This document shows positions 1 through 10,242 of a DNA stretch of 64,000 nt, in pieces (position 1 is the stretch's first letter; each line of letters begins with the position of its first letter). The translations under genes were made by a program, and so were the position numbers. Source of the stretch: Gammaproteobacteria bacterium (lineage in GTDB: Bacteria; Pseudomonadota; Gammaproteobacteria; Pseudomonadales; Azotimanducaceae). The stretch lies in contig JAPPAV010000026.1 in assembly GCA_026705345.1 (NCBI GenBank), positions 1-64,000 of the forward strand, written 5' to 3'. The notes below the pieces were generated by a model that saw nothing but the letters and a program-made list of their open reading frames with translations, ran no database searches and had not been told where the DNA came from.

Positions 1-112
1 CCCGGGTGTGGGGATGGCTCATCGCCGCCGCCCAGGCCTGGGCGTCCTTGGCGCTGTCGGCCCGGAAGAACTCGTAGTACGGGTCTTCGGGGGCTTGGAA
101 AACCTTCGACAT
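1..112 (-). CDS. Partial hypothetical protein (N-terminus only)
   Basis: This gene is absent from the ORF track. On the minus strand an ATG at 110-112 opens a frame that runs off the left edge and shows 37 residues beginning MSKVFQAPEDPYYEFFRAD. A strong ribosome binding site (AAAGGAGTC) sits directly upstream, and the start lies 11 bases after the stop of the enolase-superfamily gene, so the two are probably co-transcribed. The visible part is hydrophilic with no signal peptide. I do not recognise the family. Confidence 0.6.
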   Translation of the reverse strand, partial: MSKVFQAPEDPYYEFFRADSAKDAQAWAAAMSHPHTR

Positions 113-123
113 GCTCGACTCCT

Positions 124-1272
124 TTAGGACCATTCCACGTCTTGACGGGCCGGATTGCCGCCTTGCCGGTGCCGCCACGGTCGGGCGTTGTCGTCCCAGG
201 GATGGGCGGCCAGCCACTCCTCGCTCATCGCGACACCGAGACCGGGACCGGGGGGCAGCGAGAAATAGCCATCCTTCTGCACCGGGAAGTCGCCGACGGT
301 GGCGTCCTGGTACCAGGCGTGGATTCCCCCTTCCTGGATCAGGAAGTTCGGCGTGCACGCGTCGAGATGAAGCGACGCGATGGTGGCGAACGGCCCGTAG
401 CAGTTGTGGGGTTGGATACCGACATAGTGCGCCTCGGCCATCGCGGCGATCTTCTTGAGCTCCAAGATGCCCCCGGCTTGTACAATATCCGGCTGGATGA
501 GATCCACCGCGTGCAGCGGGAACAGTTCAGCGAAATCGAACTTGGTCAACAGCCGTTCGCCGGTGGCGATGGGAATGTTCACGTGGTCGGAGACCTTCTT
601 CAACGCGTCGAGGTTCTGGGGCGGCACCGGTTCTTCGTAGAAGAACGGCCGGAACTCCTCCAAGCGGTTGCCGACCCGGATCGCGTCCGAGGGGGACAGC
701 CGGCCATGCACCTCCACGAGGAGTTCGACGCCGTTGCCCACTGCTTCGCGCACGGCCTTCATCTTCTCGACGGCGAGATCCTCCGAGTCCCGGTCGATGA
801 AGATCCCGCGATGCTCGAACGGATCACCCTTCAGCGCCGTAAGGCCCTGCCCCACGTGGTTCATGGCGTTCTCGACCGAGAGTTCCGGCGTCGGGCCGTC
901 CCAACGCCCGTAGGTCCAAATCCGATCGCGCACGCGGCCGCCCAGCAGTTCGTACACCGGTGCTCCCAACGCTTGGCCCTTGATGTCCCAGAGCGCGATC
1001 TCGATACCGCTGATGGCGCACATCTGGATCACGCCGCCGCGAACGTGGAAGTGGTGGTAGAGGGTTTGCCAGTGGCGCTCGATCTCCATTGGATCGCACC
1101 CGGTGATCACCTTGCCGAACTCCTCGATCATCGTCGCGGCAGCCAGCGGACCGCAGGTGGCTTCACCCCAACCCGTGAGGCCTTCGTCGGTCTCGATCTT
1201 CACAAAGACGAAATTGCGGGGCACCTTGGTCGGACTCGCAGCGGGAAAGGCTCTCACCGAGGTGATCTTCAC
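124..1272 (-). CDS. Mandelate racemase/muconate lactonizing enzyme family dehydratase (galactonate dehydratase-like)
   Basis: This is an enolase-superfamily enzyme of 382 residues, the usual length. It probably abstracts the alpha proton of a sugar acid and dehydrates it. The N-terminal capping domain covers about 1-120 and the barrel follows. Likely Mg2+ ligands are E187 in VEVHGR, E213 or E214 in YEEPVPP, and E239 in ATGER; H189 and the later His in QPHNCYGP are the likely acid/base residues, as in D-galactonate/D-mannonate dehydratases. The first ligand is Glu where DgoD-type enzymes have Asp. The start is GTG with AGGAG eight bases upstream. It lies upstream of the edge-truncated gene. 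Substrate is unknown. Confidence 0.85.
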   Translation of the reverse strand: MKITSVRAFPAASPTKVPRNFVFVKIETDEGLTGWGEATCGPLAAATMIEEFGKVITGCDPMEIERHWQTLYHHFHVRGGVIQMCAISGIEIALWDIKGQALGAPVYELLGGRVRDRIWTYGRWDGPTPELSVENAMNHVGQGLTALKGDPFEHRGIFIDRDSEDLAVEKMKAVREAVGNGVELLVEVHGRLSPSDAIRVGNRLEEFRPFFYEEPVPPQNLDALKKVSDHVNIPIATGERLLTKFDFAELFPLHAVDLIQPDIVQAGGILELKKIAAMAEAHYVGIQPHNCYGPFATIASLHLDACTPNFLIQEGGIHAWYQDATVGDFPVQKDGYFSLPPGPGLGVAMSEEWLAAHPWDDNARPWRHRQGGNPARQDVEWS

Positions 1273-1376
1273 GGACTAGCTCCTGGCGGGGTTTGGTCAA
1301 AACCGATCATTAGACCACCAATCGTGACCTGGTGGTGGCAAAGGGGCACACGAAATCGTTGGTGGACGTGACCGTG

Positions 1377-1508
1377 GGGGGCGAGGCTAACGCGCCCAGA
1401 GGGCGCGCCCTCGCCCGTGTCCTCGCAACCAACGCTCCGCGTCGCGGGCGACCACAAGCCGAGCGGGCGGCGGGCAGCGCTTTGCGACGCGTTAGGGTCG
1501 CCTCTACG
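1377..1508. repeat. Intergenic hairpin-repeat cluster
   Basis: At 1377-1416 a nested hairpin has outer arms GGGCGAGG/CCTCGCCC around an inner GCGCCC/GGGCGC. From 1445 a half-element CGGGCGACCACAAG appears, and 1489-1508 carries GCGTTAGGGTCGCCTCTACG, the end of the same repeat family in inverted orientation. The TAG stop of the histidine phosphatase (1504-1506) lies inside this last segment. The cluster fills the 231-base gap between the phosphatase and the enolase-superfamily gene. Confidence 0.8.
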
Positions 1509-2238
1509 TGACGAGGTCCACCGGAAGATGGTCGATGCGATTCAGGTATCGCAGCATCACCGATTCGCCATCGAAGTCCAGCCGGCTAATGCCGGTGTTG
1601 TGGTTGCTGAAACGGATGTCAGGAACGTACCGGCCCAGCAACAGGTGCTGGATGAGCAGGCTGATGAACGTTCCGTGGCTGACGATCGCGACCCGCGATT
1701 CCTGGCCGGCGATGTCTCGGCGGACGTCCTGCGCCACGCGTGCGGCACGGCGCACAAGGTCGTCGCGGGATTCGAAGGGACGATTCCACCACCCGGCCTC
1801 CGTGACCGCATCCGGCAGCTCGAAACCCGGGAACTGCGTCGCTATCCGCTCTCGGGTCAGGCCGGCATGGCCGATGGCACCGCGACCATCGCCCTGGTCC
1901 AGCCAGATCCCGCCCTCTTCGTGGACGTCGAGCCAGATCTCGGGGGTGAGACCCAACGCTTCTGCAATGGGCTGCGTCGTCTGCAACGCCCGCAGCATCG
2001 CGCTCGTATAGAGCTTGTGGATTCCGTGATCGTCTCCGACGGGCGTCGCGTCGCGCACATCGGTCTTGTCTGCTTCAGTCGCGAGATACCCGGCCACGCA
2101 CTTCGCCTGGGCGTAGCCGGCTCGCGTCAGGCTCGGATCGGAAGTACGGGGCGCCTCCTCGGTCGCGTTCGCCTTGGACTCGGCTGCAAAGGCGTTGTTC
2201 TGCGATTGGCCATGGCGGATCAAGTACAGTTCGGCCAC
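1504..2238 (-). CDS. Histidine phosphatase family protein (phosphoglycerate mutase-like)
   Basis: The protein has 244 residues and opens with the branch-1 signature LIRHGQSQNN, so H9 is the predicted phosphoryl-accepting histidine. A second conserved histidine is in IVSHGTFISLL near residue 190. No signal peptide is visible, so it is probably cytoplasmic. The start is GTG, six bases after the stop of the alpha/beta hydrolase, and the two are probably co-transcribed. The terminal TAG lies within an intergenic repeat. The family covers cofactor-dependent mutases, phytases and small-metabolite phosphatases, so the substrate cannot be assigned. Confidence 0.85.
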   Translation of the reverse strand: MAELYLIRHGQSQNNAFAAESKANATEEAPRTSDPSLTRAGYAQAKCVAGYLATEADKTDVRDATPVGDDHGIHKLYTSAMLRALQTTQPIAEALGLTPEIWLDVHEEGGIWLDQGDGRGAIGHAGLTRERIATQFPGFELPDAVTEAGWWNRPFESRDDLVRRAARVAQDVRRDIAGQESRVAIVSHGTFISLLIQHLLLGRYVPDIRFSNHNTGISRLDFDGESVMLRYLNRIDHLPVDLVT

Positions 2239-2244
2239 GTCGGC

Positions 2245-2985
2245 TCACGTGCTCAACGAGTCGTGGAACTCGAAGAACGTACTCAACGCCAGTTCAGGAT
2301 GTTCCAGCATGCCGTTGTGTCCCACGTCTTCGAGTACGACGAGCTGGGCATTCCGGGCGTTGGCGGCGATAACGCGGCTGGACACCAGGTTGGGATCGTG
2401 GCTGCCGGTGCCGATGAGTACGGGCATGGCGAGTTTGCCCACGACCTTCGAAAGATCGAACTTCCGCCCGGCCTGCATCGCCTTCCCCACCTCGTCCGGA
2501 TTCCGATGCTCGGTGATGCCCGCAGGGACGGGGCTCGGCTCGATGCCCGCTTCCCGGCGCAGTTCCGCCGCCCGCTTGGTCCCGGTGCGCTGCGCCGCCA
2601 CATCGGCCGCATCTGTGTTGGCGGCATAGAGGGCTGCGGAGATCACCCGGTCTGGGTGGAAGGCGCAGAAGACCATCGCCGGCCTCGAACCCCACGACTG
2701 CGACCAGACGTGGCAGCGTTCGATTTCCAAATGGTCGAGCACGTCGCAGGCATCCTGGGCGTACCGCTCGAACGTGTATTGCGTCTCGGGGTCCGCTGCC
2801 GGCGAACTCTCGCCAAAGCCGCGGATGTCGATTCGCACCACGCGGAATCGCTCCGCCAATCTAGGAACCAGGTTGTCCCAGGTGCGGACGGTGCACGTGC
2901 CGGGCGGCCACAGGAGGAGCGCCGGATTGTCCTCGTCGCCGTCGACCTCCACGTGCAGCGTTGCGCCTTCGACTTCCACCTTCAT
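2245..2985 (-). CDS. Alpha/beta hydrolase
   Basis: A 246-residue alpha/beta-hydrolase fold protein, normal for a single-domain member. The nucleophile elbow reads WSQSWGS, making S97 the likely nucleophile; the first Gly of GxSxG is replaced by Ser. An oxyanion-type WPPGT loop is near residue 27 and RIDIRGFGES near 51-60 is the usual post-strand-4 motif. The catalytic His is probably in EDVGHNGMLEHPE. No signal peptide. ATG start with GGAG upstream. It sits six bases upstream of the histidine phosphatase. Substrate unknown; a lactone or ester is plausible. Confidence 0.85.
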   Translation of the reverse strand: MKVEVEGATLHVEVDGDEDNPALLLWPPGTCTVRTWDNLVPRLAERFRVVRIDIRGFGESSPAADPETQYTFERYAQDACDVLDHLEIERCHVWSQSWGSRPAMVFCAFHPDRVISAALYAANTDAADVAAQRTGTKRAAELRREAGIEPSPVPAGITEHRNPDEVGKAMQAGRKFDLSKVVGKLAMPVLIGTGSHDPNLVSSRVIAANARNAQLVVLEDVGHNGMLEHPELALSTFFEFHDSLST

Positions 2986-3120
2986 TACACCACTCCCATG
3001 GTCATTTCCCTCTCGGCGGACGATGCCGATTCGGTTCGTATGGCGGCCACTTCGATCCCCTCGGCGCGCAATCGAGCGAATCTAGCACCAATGTGCGTAG
3101 AAAATCAGTCCGCCTGAGCG

Positions 3121-4572
3121 TCAGAACACCAGTTGAACGGTTTCGCCGTGGGTTTCCCCAAGGGTGGACCGGTACGCAGGCAATATCGGCTCCGGCGCGT
3201 TCTCGCCGTTCCACCTCTCCCATGCCTTGGTCAGCCGTTCGACCAACTCGGGCCGACCCGCCGCGTAGTTGATCGACTCCGAGGGATCGTTGGCCAAGTC
3301 GTACAGCAACGTGACCTGGCCGTGGGGCGAGTCGTTCGGCCATCCGCCGTCGGGCGGTATCAGCCGACCGGAACGGTCGAGATCCTGCCTCGCGAAACCC
3401 GTGCGATTGTAGCGAATGAGTTTCCAGCGCTGGTCCCGTACCGCCCAGTTGGGACCGGATCGCCAGTAGAGATAGTCGTGCGGTGCGCCAAGGTCCGTGC
3501 CATCGAGGTAGGGTTTGAGGTCGACGCTGTCGTCGCTCGCCTCGCCTCGGCCAGCCGCGGCGAGGAAGGTGTCCATGAGATCGAGACTCACCGCCATGTG
3601 TCGGAATACGCCGCCCTCGGGCAAGGCGTTGGGCCAACTGACGATGAACGGCACGCGTATGCCGCCTTCGTGAAAGTGACGCTTGAAACCCCTGAGCGGC
3701 GCGTTCGAACAGGCGTTCGCCACGTAACCGGCACAGCCGTTGTCGCTCAAGAAAACGATCAGGGAATCGTCCCGGAGTCCTTCGCGCTCCAACGCGGCGA
3801 CGACCGCGCCAACGCTGTCGTCCAGTGACGCGACCATGGCCGCGTAGACCCGCGCCGCGTCGTCGTCGAGGTGCCGGTACCGGTCCAGGTACTTGGCCGT
3901 GGCCTGCAACGGCGTGTGCGGCGTCTTGTGGCTGAGGAACAGGAAGAACGGGCTCCGGGCATGGCGTTCGATGAAATCGACTGCTTCGTCCGTGAAGCGG
4001 TCGGTGAGATATTCCTGGACAACCACTTCCTCCTCGAGGCCGCGGATGATCTTGTTCGGACGGCCGATGCGTGGAGAGCCCCACGACTCGACGCCGGGTA
4101 CATCGGCGTCGATGTAGATCGACCCGCCCTCGACCATGCCGAAGAACTCGTCGAAGCCCCGGTTGACCGGGTGGTGTTCAGGTTCGGATCCGAGGTGCCA
4201 CTTGCCGATGAGACCCGTGCGATAGCCAGCCGCCCGCATGACATCGGCGAGGGTTTGTTCCTCGGTGGACATTCCCGCGGCGCGGTCGCGGCCCGCCGGG
4301 TTGAACTCCCAGCCGTGTCGCTGCTGGTAGCGCCCGGTGATCAGTCCGGCCCGGGATGGACTGCACACCGGATGGGAGACGTAGCCCTGGGTGAGACGAA
4401 CGCCGCGCGCCGCCAAGGCATCGATATGGGGCGTGGCGATCATCGTGCCGCCGTTGGCGCCGACGTCGCCGTAGCCGAGATCGTCCGCGAGGATCACGAC
4501 CACGTTCGGTCGCGCCGCCGCCGCTGCCGCCGCGACAACCATCGCCACAGCCAATACCCCGCGCCCCGCCAT
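3121..4572 (-). CDS. Secreted type I sulfatase (arylsulfatase family)
   Basis: This 483-residue protein starts with a hydrophobic signal sequence (MAGRGVLAVAMVVAAAAAAA) followed by VVVILADDLGYGD, whose D30/D31 are metal ligands in sulfatases. The signature CSPSRAGLITGR places the formylglycine-forming cysteine at C70. FLSHKTPHTPL and IVFLSDNGC supply further conserved motifs. It should hydrolyse a sulfate ester in the periplasm or outside. GGGAGG precedes the ATG. No formylglycine-generating enzyme is in the window, so activation depends on a gene elsewhere. Substrate class is not clear from sequence. Confidence 0.92.
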   Translation of the reverse strand: MAGRGVLAVAMVVAAAAAAARPNVVVILADDLGYGDVGANGGTMIATPHIDALAARGVRLTQGYVSHPVCSPSRAGLITGRYQQRHGWEFNPAGRDRAAGMSTEEQTLADVMRAAGYRTGLIGKWHLGSEPEHHPVNRGFDEFFGMVEGGSIYIDADVPGVESWGSPRIGRPNKIIRGLEEEVVVQEYLTDRFTDEAVDFIERHARSPFFLFLSHKTPHTPLQATAKYLDRYRHLDDDAARVYAAMVASLDDSVGAVVAALEREGLRDDSLIVFLSDNGCAGYVANACSNAPLRGFKRHFHEGGIRVPFIVSWPNALPEGGVFRHMAVSLDLMDTFLAAAGRGEASDDSVDLKPYLDGTDLGAPHDYLYWRSGPNWAVRDQRWKLIRYNRTGFARQDLDRSGRLIPPDGGWPNDSPHGQVTLLYDLANDPSESINYAAGRPELVERLTKAWERWNGENAPEPILPAYRSTLGETHGETVQLVF

Positions 4573-4654
4573 ACTGCCTCCCGGCCGGTACTACGACCGC
4601 AAGTGTACGCCTACCGGCGAGGTCCCGAGTTTCCGCCTGTTCCTGGGCGGCAGC

Positions 4655-5947
4655 TCAATAGCCGCCGTCGTGGTCTCGGTTGAACAAGCGTATGGCGGTT
4701 CCCGCAGAGCGCGGATCCGTCCGCACACTGGTGACCTCGCCTTTGTCGCCTGCATCGCGTTGGTAGGCCGCTCGACGACCGCTGGTCAGAGGATGCATGA
4801 CGCCGGCGCCATAGGGCCAGATGCCGGGCTCTTGCCGGATGAAGCGGCAGAGGCGTTGGGCGTGGGGGGAGAGCGTCTCCCAGACCTCGTACGGCATGGT
4901 CTTTTGCGAGCCGGCACCGCTGCGCCAGGGCGCCGAATATTCGATGCTCGGCAGCGCGCGAATCTCCCGCGAGAGATTCGGGGTCGCACCATGCCAGGTG
5001 CGAACGTCACGGAAGATGGCCGAACCCGCCGGCGCGCCCACCAACGTGGATAGCCGCATCCACTCCGGCTCTTCGTCCGGGACCGGGGGCGGTTGGGTGG
5101 CTGTCTGCGTACCGGGAATCTCCCGGATTGGACCGTTCTCCCAGGTCAGGTCCGTCATCGTGAAGTTGATGGTCACGCCGGTCGGCGTCCGGTCCATGAC
5201 TAGGCGCTGGGTCCGGAAGTCGAGATCCGCAAAGGACTTCCCCGGCTCGACGTCACCACCTTGGCGCCGGAAATAGGCTAGCCGCCCCTCGGCATCGCCC
5301 CCGGTCGGCTGTGTGTCCACGCCATCTGTATGCAGGTGCTGGTACTCGATGGCCCCCGGTAGGCTGAGATCGCCGCCCCCGCCCCAGACGAGATAGTCGT
5401 CCGTGGCGAAAATCTCCGTGAGGATCGGTGTCGTGGTGGGGAGGTCGATCATCGAGGTCCAGGCCGGGTCGTGCATCATCTGCCGGGAACCCGAGGTCGT
5501 GCCGTAGCAGTAGCGGTGGGGCAGTCGCCCGGTCTCGGCCATGTACTTGCGACCGTCCCGACCCGGATGGGAGAGAATTTCCCTGAGCCTGCGCGCGCAG
5601 CCTTCGCGGAACAGGGCGAGATGCTCGTCGTCGAGGGCATCCCTTACCACGACGAAACCGTCGCGCCGGTAGATCCGGGCAGCCCGTTCGACCTCGTCAG
5701 GGGTGCAGATCTCGAGTCCCCGGATGCCGTTGTTCACACGGAGGTGATCGCGCAGCGCTTGGACGTCCGGATCGTTCGGATCCCGTTGGGCGGGCGTGCG
5801 CGGATCGGATTCGCCGAAGCCCCGCTCCCGCAAGGGTGTTCCGTGGTCGTCAACCACTTCGTTCGGAAGCGTTGCCGGATCCCAGCCGATGGGCGTCGGA
5901 CCGTGTACCCGGTAGTTGGCGAGATCGCTGTCCATCGACGTTCCCAC
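4655..5947 (-). CDS. Phytanoyl-CoA dioxygenase family protein (Fe(II)/2-oxoglutarate oxygenase)
   Basis: A protein of about 430 residues, longer than the 280-300 typical of the family because of an N-terminal extension of some 90 residues. The Fe(II) triad is visible as H206-T-D208 in QHLHTDGVD and the distal His in RDVRTWHGATPN, with nearby arginines for 2-oxoglutarate. It probably hydroxylates a small organic substrate. The track start is GTG at 5947; an ATG at 5935 (MDSDLANY) with GGGAA just upstream is equally plausible. It lies 51 bases downstream of gcdH and is probably in the same transcript. Confidence 0.85.
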   Translation of the reverse strand: MGTSMDSDLANYRVHGPTPIGWDPATLPNEVVDDHGTPLRERGFGESDPRTPAQRDPNDPDVQALRDHLRVNNGIRGLEICTPDEVERAARIYRRDGFVVVRDALDDEHLALFREGCARRLREILSHPGRDGRKYMAETGRLPHRYCYGTTSGSRQMMHDPAWTSMIDLPTTTPILTEIFATDDYLVWGGGGDLSLPGAIEYQHLHTDGVDTQPTGGDAEGRLAYFRRQGGDVEPGKSFADLDFRTQRLVMDRTPTGVTINFTMTDLTWENGPIREIPGTQTATQPPPVPDEEPEWMRLSTLVGAPAGSAIFRDVRTWHGATPNLSREIRALPSIEYSAPWRSGAGSQKTMPYEVWETLSPHAQRLCRFIRQEPGIWPYGAGVMHPLTSGRRAAYQRDAGDKGEVTSVRTDPRSAGTAIRLFNRDHDGGY

Positions 5948-5998
5948 TCGCGTTCCTGACCTAGGATTGTACGGGCCTTCGTGTCCGCTTGGTTGGCC

Positions 5999-7180
5999 CT
6001 AGCCCGTGAACGCCTGAATGCCCGTCTGGGCTCTGCCTAGGATCAAGGCATGGATGTCGTGCGTGCCCTCGTAGGTATTCACGGTCTCCAGGTTCATGAC
6101 GTGGCGGATGACGTGGTATTCGTCCGAAATGCCGTTGCCGCCGTGCATGTCCCGGGCCATCCGGGCGATGTCCAGCGCCTTGCCGCAGTTGTTCCGCTTC
6201 AGGAGCGAGATGCTCTCCACCGGGAGGCGCTCCTCGTCCATCAGGCGACCCATGCGCAGGCAGCCCTGCAATCCCAGCGCGATCTCGGTCTGCATGTCGG
6301 CGAGCTTTTTCTGGATCAACTGGTTGGCGGCCAACGGGCGACCGAACTGGGAACGGTCCATAGTGTAATGGCGCGCCGCATGCCAGCAGAACTCGGCGGC
6401 TCCCATCGCTCCCCAGGCAATGCCGTAGCGGGCGCGGTTGAGGCAGCCGAAAGGGCCACTCAAGCCGCTCGCATTCGGCAGAAGATTGGTTTCCGGCACG
6501 GCGACGTCGTCCAGGGCGATCTGGCCCGTCGCCGACGAGCGCAGGCTCATCTTGCCCTCGATGGTTGGCGTGGCGAACCCGGGTGTGCCCCTTTCTACGA
6601 GAAAGCCGCGAATACGGCCGTCGAGTTTCGCCCAGATGATCGCGACATCGGCAATGGGCGCGTTGGTGATCCAGTTCTTGGCACCGTTCAGGACGTACCC
6701 GTCGGCCGTCCGCTCGGCGCGGGTGGCCATGCCGCCGGGATCCGAACCGTGGTCGGGTTCCGTGAGTCCGAAGCATCCCACCCATTCGCCGCTGGCGAGC
6801 TTCGGCAGGCATCTGGCACGTTGCTCCTCGGTACCGTAGGCGTGGATCGGGTGCATGACCAGGGACGACTGCACGCTCATCGCCGAACGGTACCCGGAGT
6901 CCACCCGTTCGACTTCGCGGGCCATCAGCCCGTACGACACGTAGTTCACGCCGGCGCAACCGTACTTCGGCGGCAGCGTGGCACCGAGAAGGCCCAGTTC
7001 GCCCATTTCGTTCATGATCTCCCGGTGGAAGCGCTCGTGGCGGTTCGCCTCCAGTACCCGGGTCATGAGTTTCTCCTGGGCGTACGCCCGGGTCGTGTCG
7101 CGAATCAGCCGCTCGTCTTCGCCGAGTTGCTCGTCAAGTAGCAACGGGTCGCTCCAGCTGGAAACGGCGTCATTGGGCAT
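5999..7180 (-). CDS. gcdH: Glutaryl-CoA dehydrogenase (acyl-CoA dehydrogenase family)
   Basis: A flavoprotein of 393 residues, full length for the family, that oxidatively decarboxylates glutaryl-CoA to crotonyl-CoA in lysine, tryptophan and aromatic catabolism. The C-terminal segment [18 protein letters not shown] is characteristic of glutaryl-CoA dehydrogenases and contains the catalytic base E371. The FAD-binding signatures [14 protein letters not shown] and NGAKNWITN are intact. The start has GGAGAAGAAC upstream and lies 12 bases after pyrF. A short-chain acyl-CoA dehydrogenase of another specificity is the main alternative. Confidence 0.9.
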   Translation of the reverse strand: MPNDAVSSWSDPLLLDEQLGEDERLIRDTTRAYAQEKLMTRVLEANRHERFHREIMNEMGELGLLGATLPPKYGCAGVNYVSYGLMAREVERVDSGYRSAMSVQSSLVMHPIHAYGTEEQRARCLPKLASGEWVGCFGLTEPDHGSDPGGMATRAERTADGYVLNGAKNWITNAPIADVAIIWAKLDGRIRGFLVERGTPGFATPTIEGKMSLRSSATGQIALDDVAVPETNLLPNASGLSGPFGCLNRARYGIAWGAMGAAEFCWHAARHYTMDRSQFGRPLAANQLIQKKLADMQTEIALGLQGCLRMGRLMDEERLPVESISLLKRNNCGKALDIARMARDMHGGNGISDEYHVIRHVMNLETVNTYEGTHDIHALILGRAQTGIQAFTG

Positions 7181-7192
7181 GTTCTTCTCCGG

Positions 7193-8062
7193 CTACGAAT
7201 GGGCGGTCGAGCGGACCGCGTCGCGTGCTCTTCGCATCTCGTCGCGCAGTTGGACCGCGGCGTTCCTCGCCGCCTTGGCGAAACCGTCGCCATCGCCGGC
7301 ATAGATGACGCTCCGGGACGCGTTCACGACGAGGCCTGCGCCCTCCTCGTCCAGACCCTGGGCGAACACGGCGTCCACGTCGCCGCCCTGGGCACCAACG
7401 CCCGGCACGAGGAACGGCAGCCGCGGTGCACGAATCCTGACCCTGCCGAGTTGCCCGGGATGGGTCGCGCCAACCACCAGCATCAGGTTTCCCCGGTCCT
7501 TGACGACAGCCAAATCCGCGACGCGCAGGTAGGCGGGACCGGCCTCTGGATAGTCTTGCAGCCAACCACTGTCGGGATTGGACGTGAGGCAGAGGACCAC
7601 CGTGCCGCGGTCGGGATACGCAGCAAAGGGCGCGATGCTGTCCCAGCCGAGATAGGGATTCACCGTCGCCGCATCAGCGTCGTAGCGCTCGAACAGTTCG
7701 CGGGCGTACTGCTCGGCGGTGTCGCCGATGTCGTTTCGCTTGGCGTCGAGAATCACCGGAATCCCCGGATGTTCGCGGTGGATGTGGGCGACCAACGCCT
7801 CCAGGTCGGTCTCCGCCCTTTCGGCGGCGAAGTAGGCGATCTGGGGCTTGAAGGCACAGACAAGATCCGCCGTCGCGTCGACGATCTCGCGGCAGAACTC
7901 GAACACGGGTCTGTCGGTCTGCTTGGCAGGCATGCGGTCGCGCCGCGGGTCGAGTCCCACGCACAGCGCGGAGTCGGAATTCCGCCAGGATTGGCGAAGG
8001 CGGTCGTGGAAGGTCTGAGACACGAGCGCATTGTAAGCCCGTTGCGCCGGCGAGCTGACCAT
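7193..8062 (-). CDS. pyrF: Orotidine 5'-phosphate decarboxylase, type 2
   Basis: This enzyme performs the last step of UMP synthesis, decarboxylating OMP. Its length (289) and the signature VILDAKRNDIGDTA (D106, K108, D111) mark it as the type 2 PyrF subfamily. CVGLDPR near residue 34 and FKPQIAYF near 71 match the substrate-binding strands. The start is uncertain: the track ATG at 8062 has no clear ribosome binding site, and an in-frame GTG at 8023 gives MSQTFHDRL. It stands at the head of a minus-strand run of catabolic genes, 39 bases from the divergent SMP-30-like gene. Confidence 0.93.
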   Translation of the reverse strand: MVSSPAQRAYNALVSQTFHDRLRQSWRNSDSALCVGLDPRRDRMPAKQTDRPVFEFCREIVDATADLVCAFKPQIAYFAAERAETDLEALVAHIHREHPGIPVILDAKRNDIGDTAEQYARELFERYDADAATVNPYLGWDSIAPFAAYPDRGTVVLCLTSNPDSGWLQDYPEAGPAYLRVADLAVVKDRGNLMLVVGATHPGQLGRVRIRAPRLPFLVPGVGAQGGDVDAVFAQGLDEEGAGLVVNASRSVIYAGDGDGFAKAARNAAVQLRDEMRRARDAVRSTAHS

Positions 8063-8101
8063 CGTTTAGACTGGCTCGTTTCGATGATTGCCGGAGTACC
8101 C

Positions 8102-9061
<960 letters not shown>

Positions 9062-9075
9062 TCCAAGGAGACCGC

Positions 9076-10119
9076 ATGAGTTCGGACAACCACCCGCCTT
9101 CCACACCGCTTGACGTCCGGCGCGGTGTCACCGACCCAGAAGCCGTCGCCCATCCGTTGCGTTGGGGCATTCTCGGCGCGGGTTCCATATCCGCGCAGTG
9201 GGTCGAGAGCCTGCGTGCCTGCAAGGGCGCATCCGTGACCGCCGTCGCGGCTCGGGAACTGTCGCGCGCCCAAGCCTTCGCCGACGCCCTGGGCATACCC
9301 AAGGCCTACGACAGCTACGCCGCCATGGCGGCGGCGGACGACGTGGACATCGTCTACGTCGGCACCATCACCCGCCTGCACAAGGAACACAGCCTGATCG
9401 CCATCGAGGCCGGCAAGCACGTACTCTGCGAAAAGCCGCTCGCCGAGAACGTCGACGACGCCCGGGAGATGTACGCCGCCGCCGAGGCCAAGGGCGTCAT
9501 GCTCCAGGACGCCATGTGGACCCGGTTCTTTCCCGCCGTGGAACACGCGCGATTCGCCATTGAGACCGGCCTGATCGGCGACGTCTCCCTCGTGCAGTCC
9601 GACTTCTTCGATCCGATCTACACCATCCAGGCCGCACCGCTGGCGTTCGGCGCCGACGCGGAAGTCACCAACGTCACAGCGGCCGGGCTCCGGCGCGGCG
9701 GCGCCGCCATCGTCGAGTACGGCGACCGCGGCTGCGCCGTGCTCACGTTCCCGCCGTTCAACTGCGAACTCGGCGAAGTGACCGAGATCGCCGGCACGAA
9801 GGGCCGGATCATGCTCGGCCAGCCCGGACACTGCCCCACGAGCTTGACGATCCGCATCCCGCCCCAGGGCGGCGTCCCGTCGCGCTACCGGACCCGCAAC
9901 GCGGCATCGCCGGAAGAACGGTTCGACTATCCGCTACCGGGCAACGTCGCCATGGCGCGGGCGTTCCCGAACCAGCACGGATTCCTGTACCAAGCGGAAG
10001 CGGTGCACCGGTGTTTGGCGGCGAACCTCAGGGAATGCCCGCAATACGGCAAGGCGGAGTCTCTGCACGCGATGGACCTTCTTACGCGTATCCAACTCGC
10101 GCGGAGCACGGCACCTTGA
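9076..10119 (+). CDS. Gfo/Idh/MocA family NAD(P)-dependent oxidoreductase
   Basis: A 347-residue dehydrogenase with an N-terminal Rossmann fold (GILGAGSISAQW near residue 31) and the family motif VLCEKPLAEN containing the catalytic-site lysine. The C-terminal half has the open-sheet substrate domain. The sequence resembles the dihydrodiol dehydrogenase/xylose dehydrogenase branch. The start at 9076 follows AAGGAG and replaces the longer track ORF, whose N-terminal part is a shadow of the SMP-30-like gene. It likely oxidises a sugar or cyclic diol whose lactone product is handled by the upstream enzyme; this is inference from adjacency. Confidence 0.88.
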   Translation: MSSDNHPPSTPLDVRRGVTDPEAVAHPLRWGILGAGSISAQWVESLRACKGASVTAVAARELSRAQAFADALGIPKAYDSYAAMAAADDVDIVYVGTITRLHKEHSLIAIEAGKHVLCEKPLAENVDDAREMYAAAEAKGVMLQDAMWTRFFPAVEHARFAIETGLIGDVSLVQSDFFDPIYTIQAAPLAFGADAEVTNVTAAGLRRGGAAIVEYGDRGCAVLTFPPFNCELGEVTEIAGTKGRIMLGQPGHCPTSLTIRIPPQGGVPSRYRTRNAASPEERFDYPLPGNVAMARAFPNQHGFLYQAEAVHRCLAANLRECPQYGKAESLHAMDLLTRIQLARSTAP

Positions 10120-10242
10120 CCGAAAGCCGGTTTCGTGTCGTTCACTTTCAGCCAGATCGCACAACGGCCCGGGGCGATGTCGCACGGCATCCGTCGCGGG
10201 ATGGGCGCACCATCCACCTGCTACAATCCACGAAGCGGAACA

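Noticed and set aside
1417-3117. A 566-residue plus-strand ORF
   Set aside because: It lies antisense over the histidine phosphatase and alpha/beta hydrolase genes, both of which have clear family motifs and ribosome binding sites; the translation is low complexity and matches no family.
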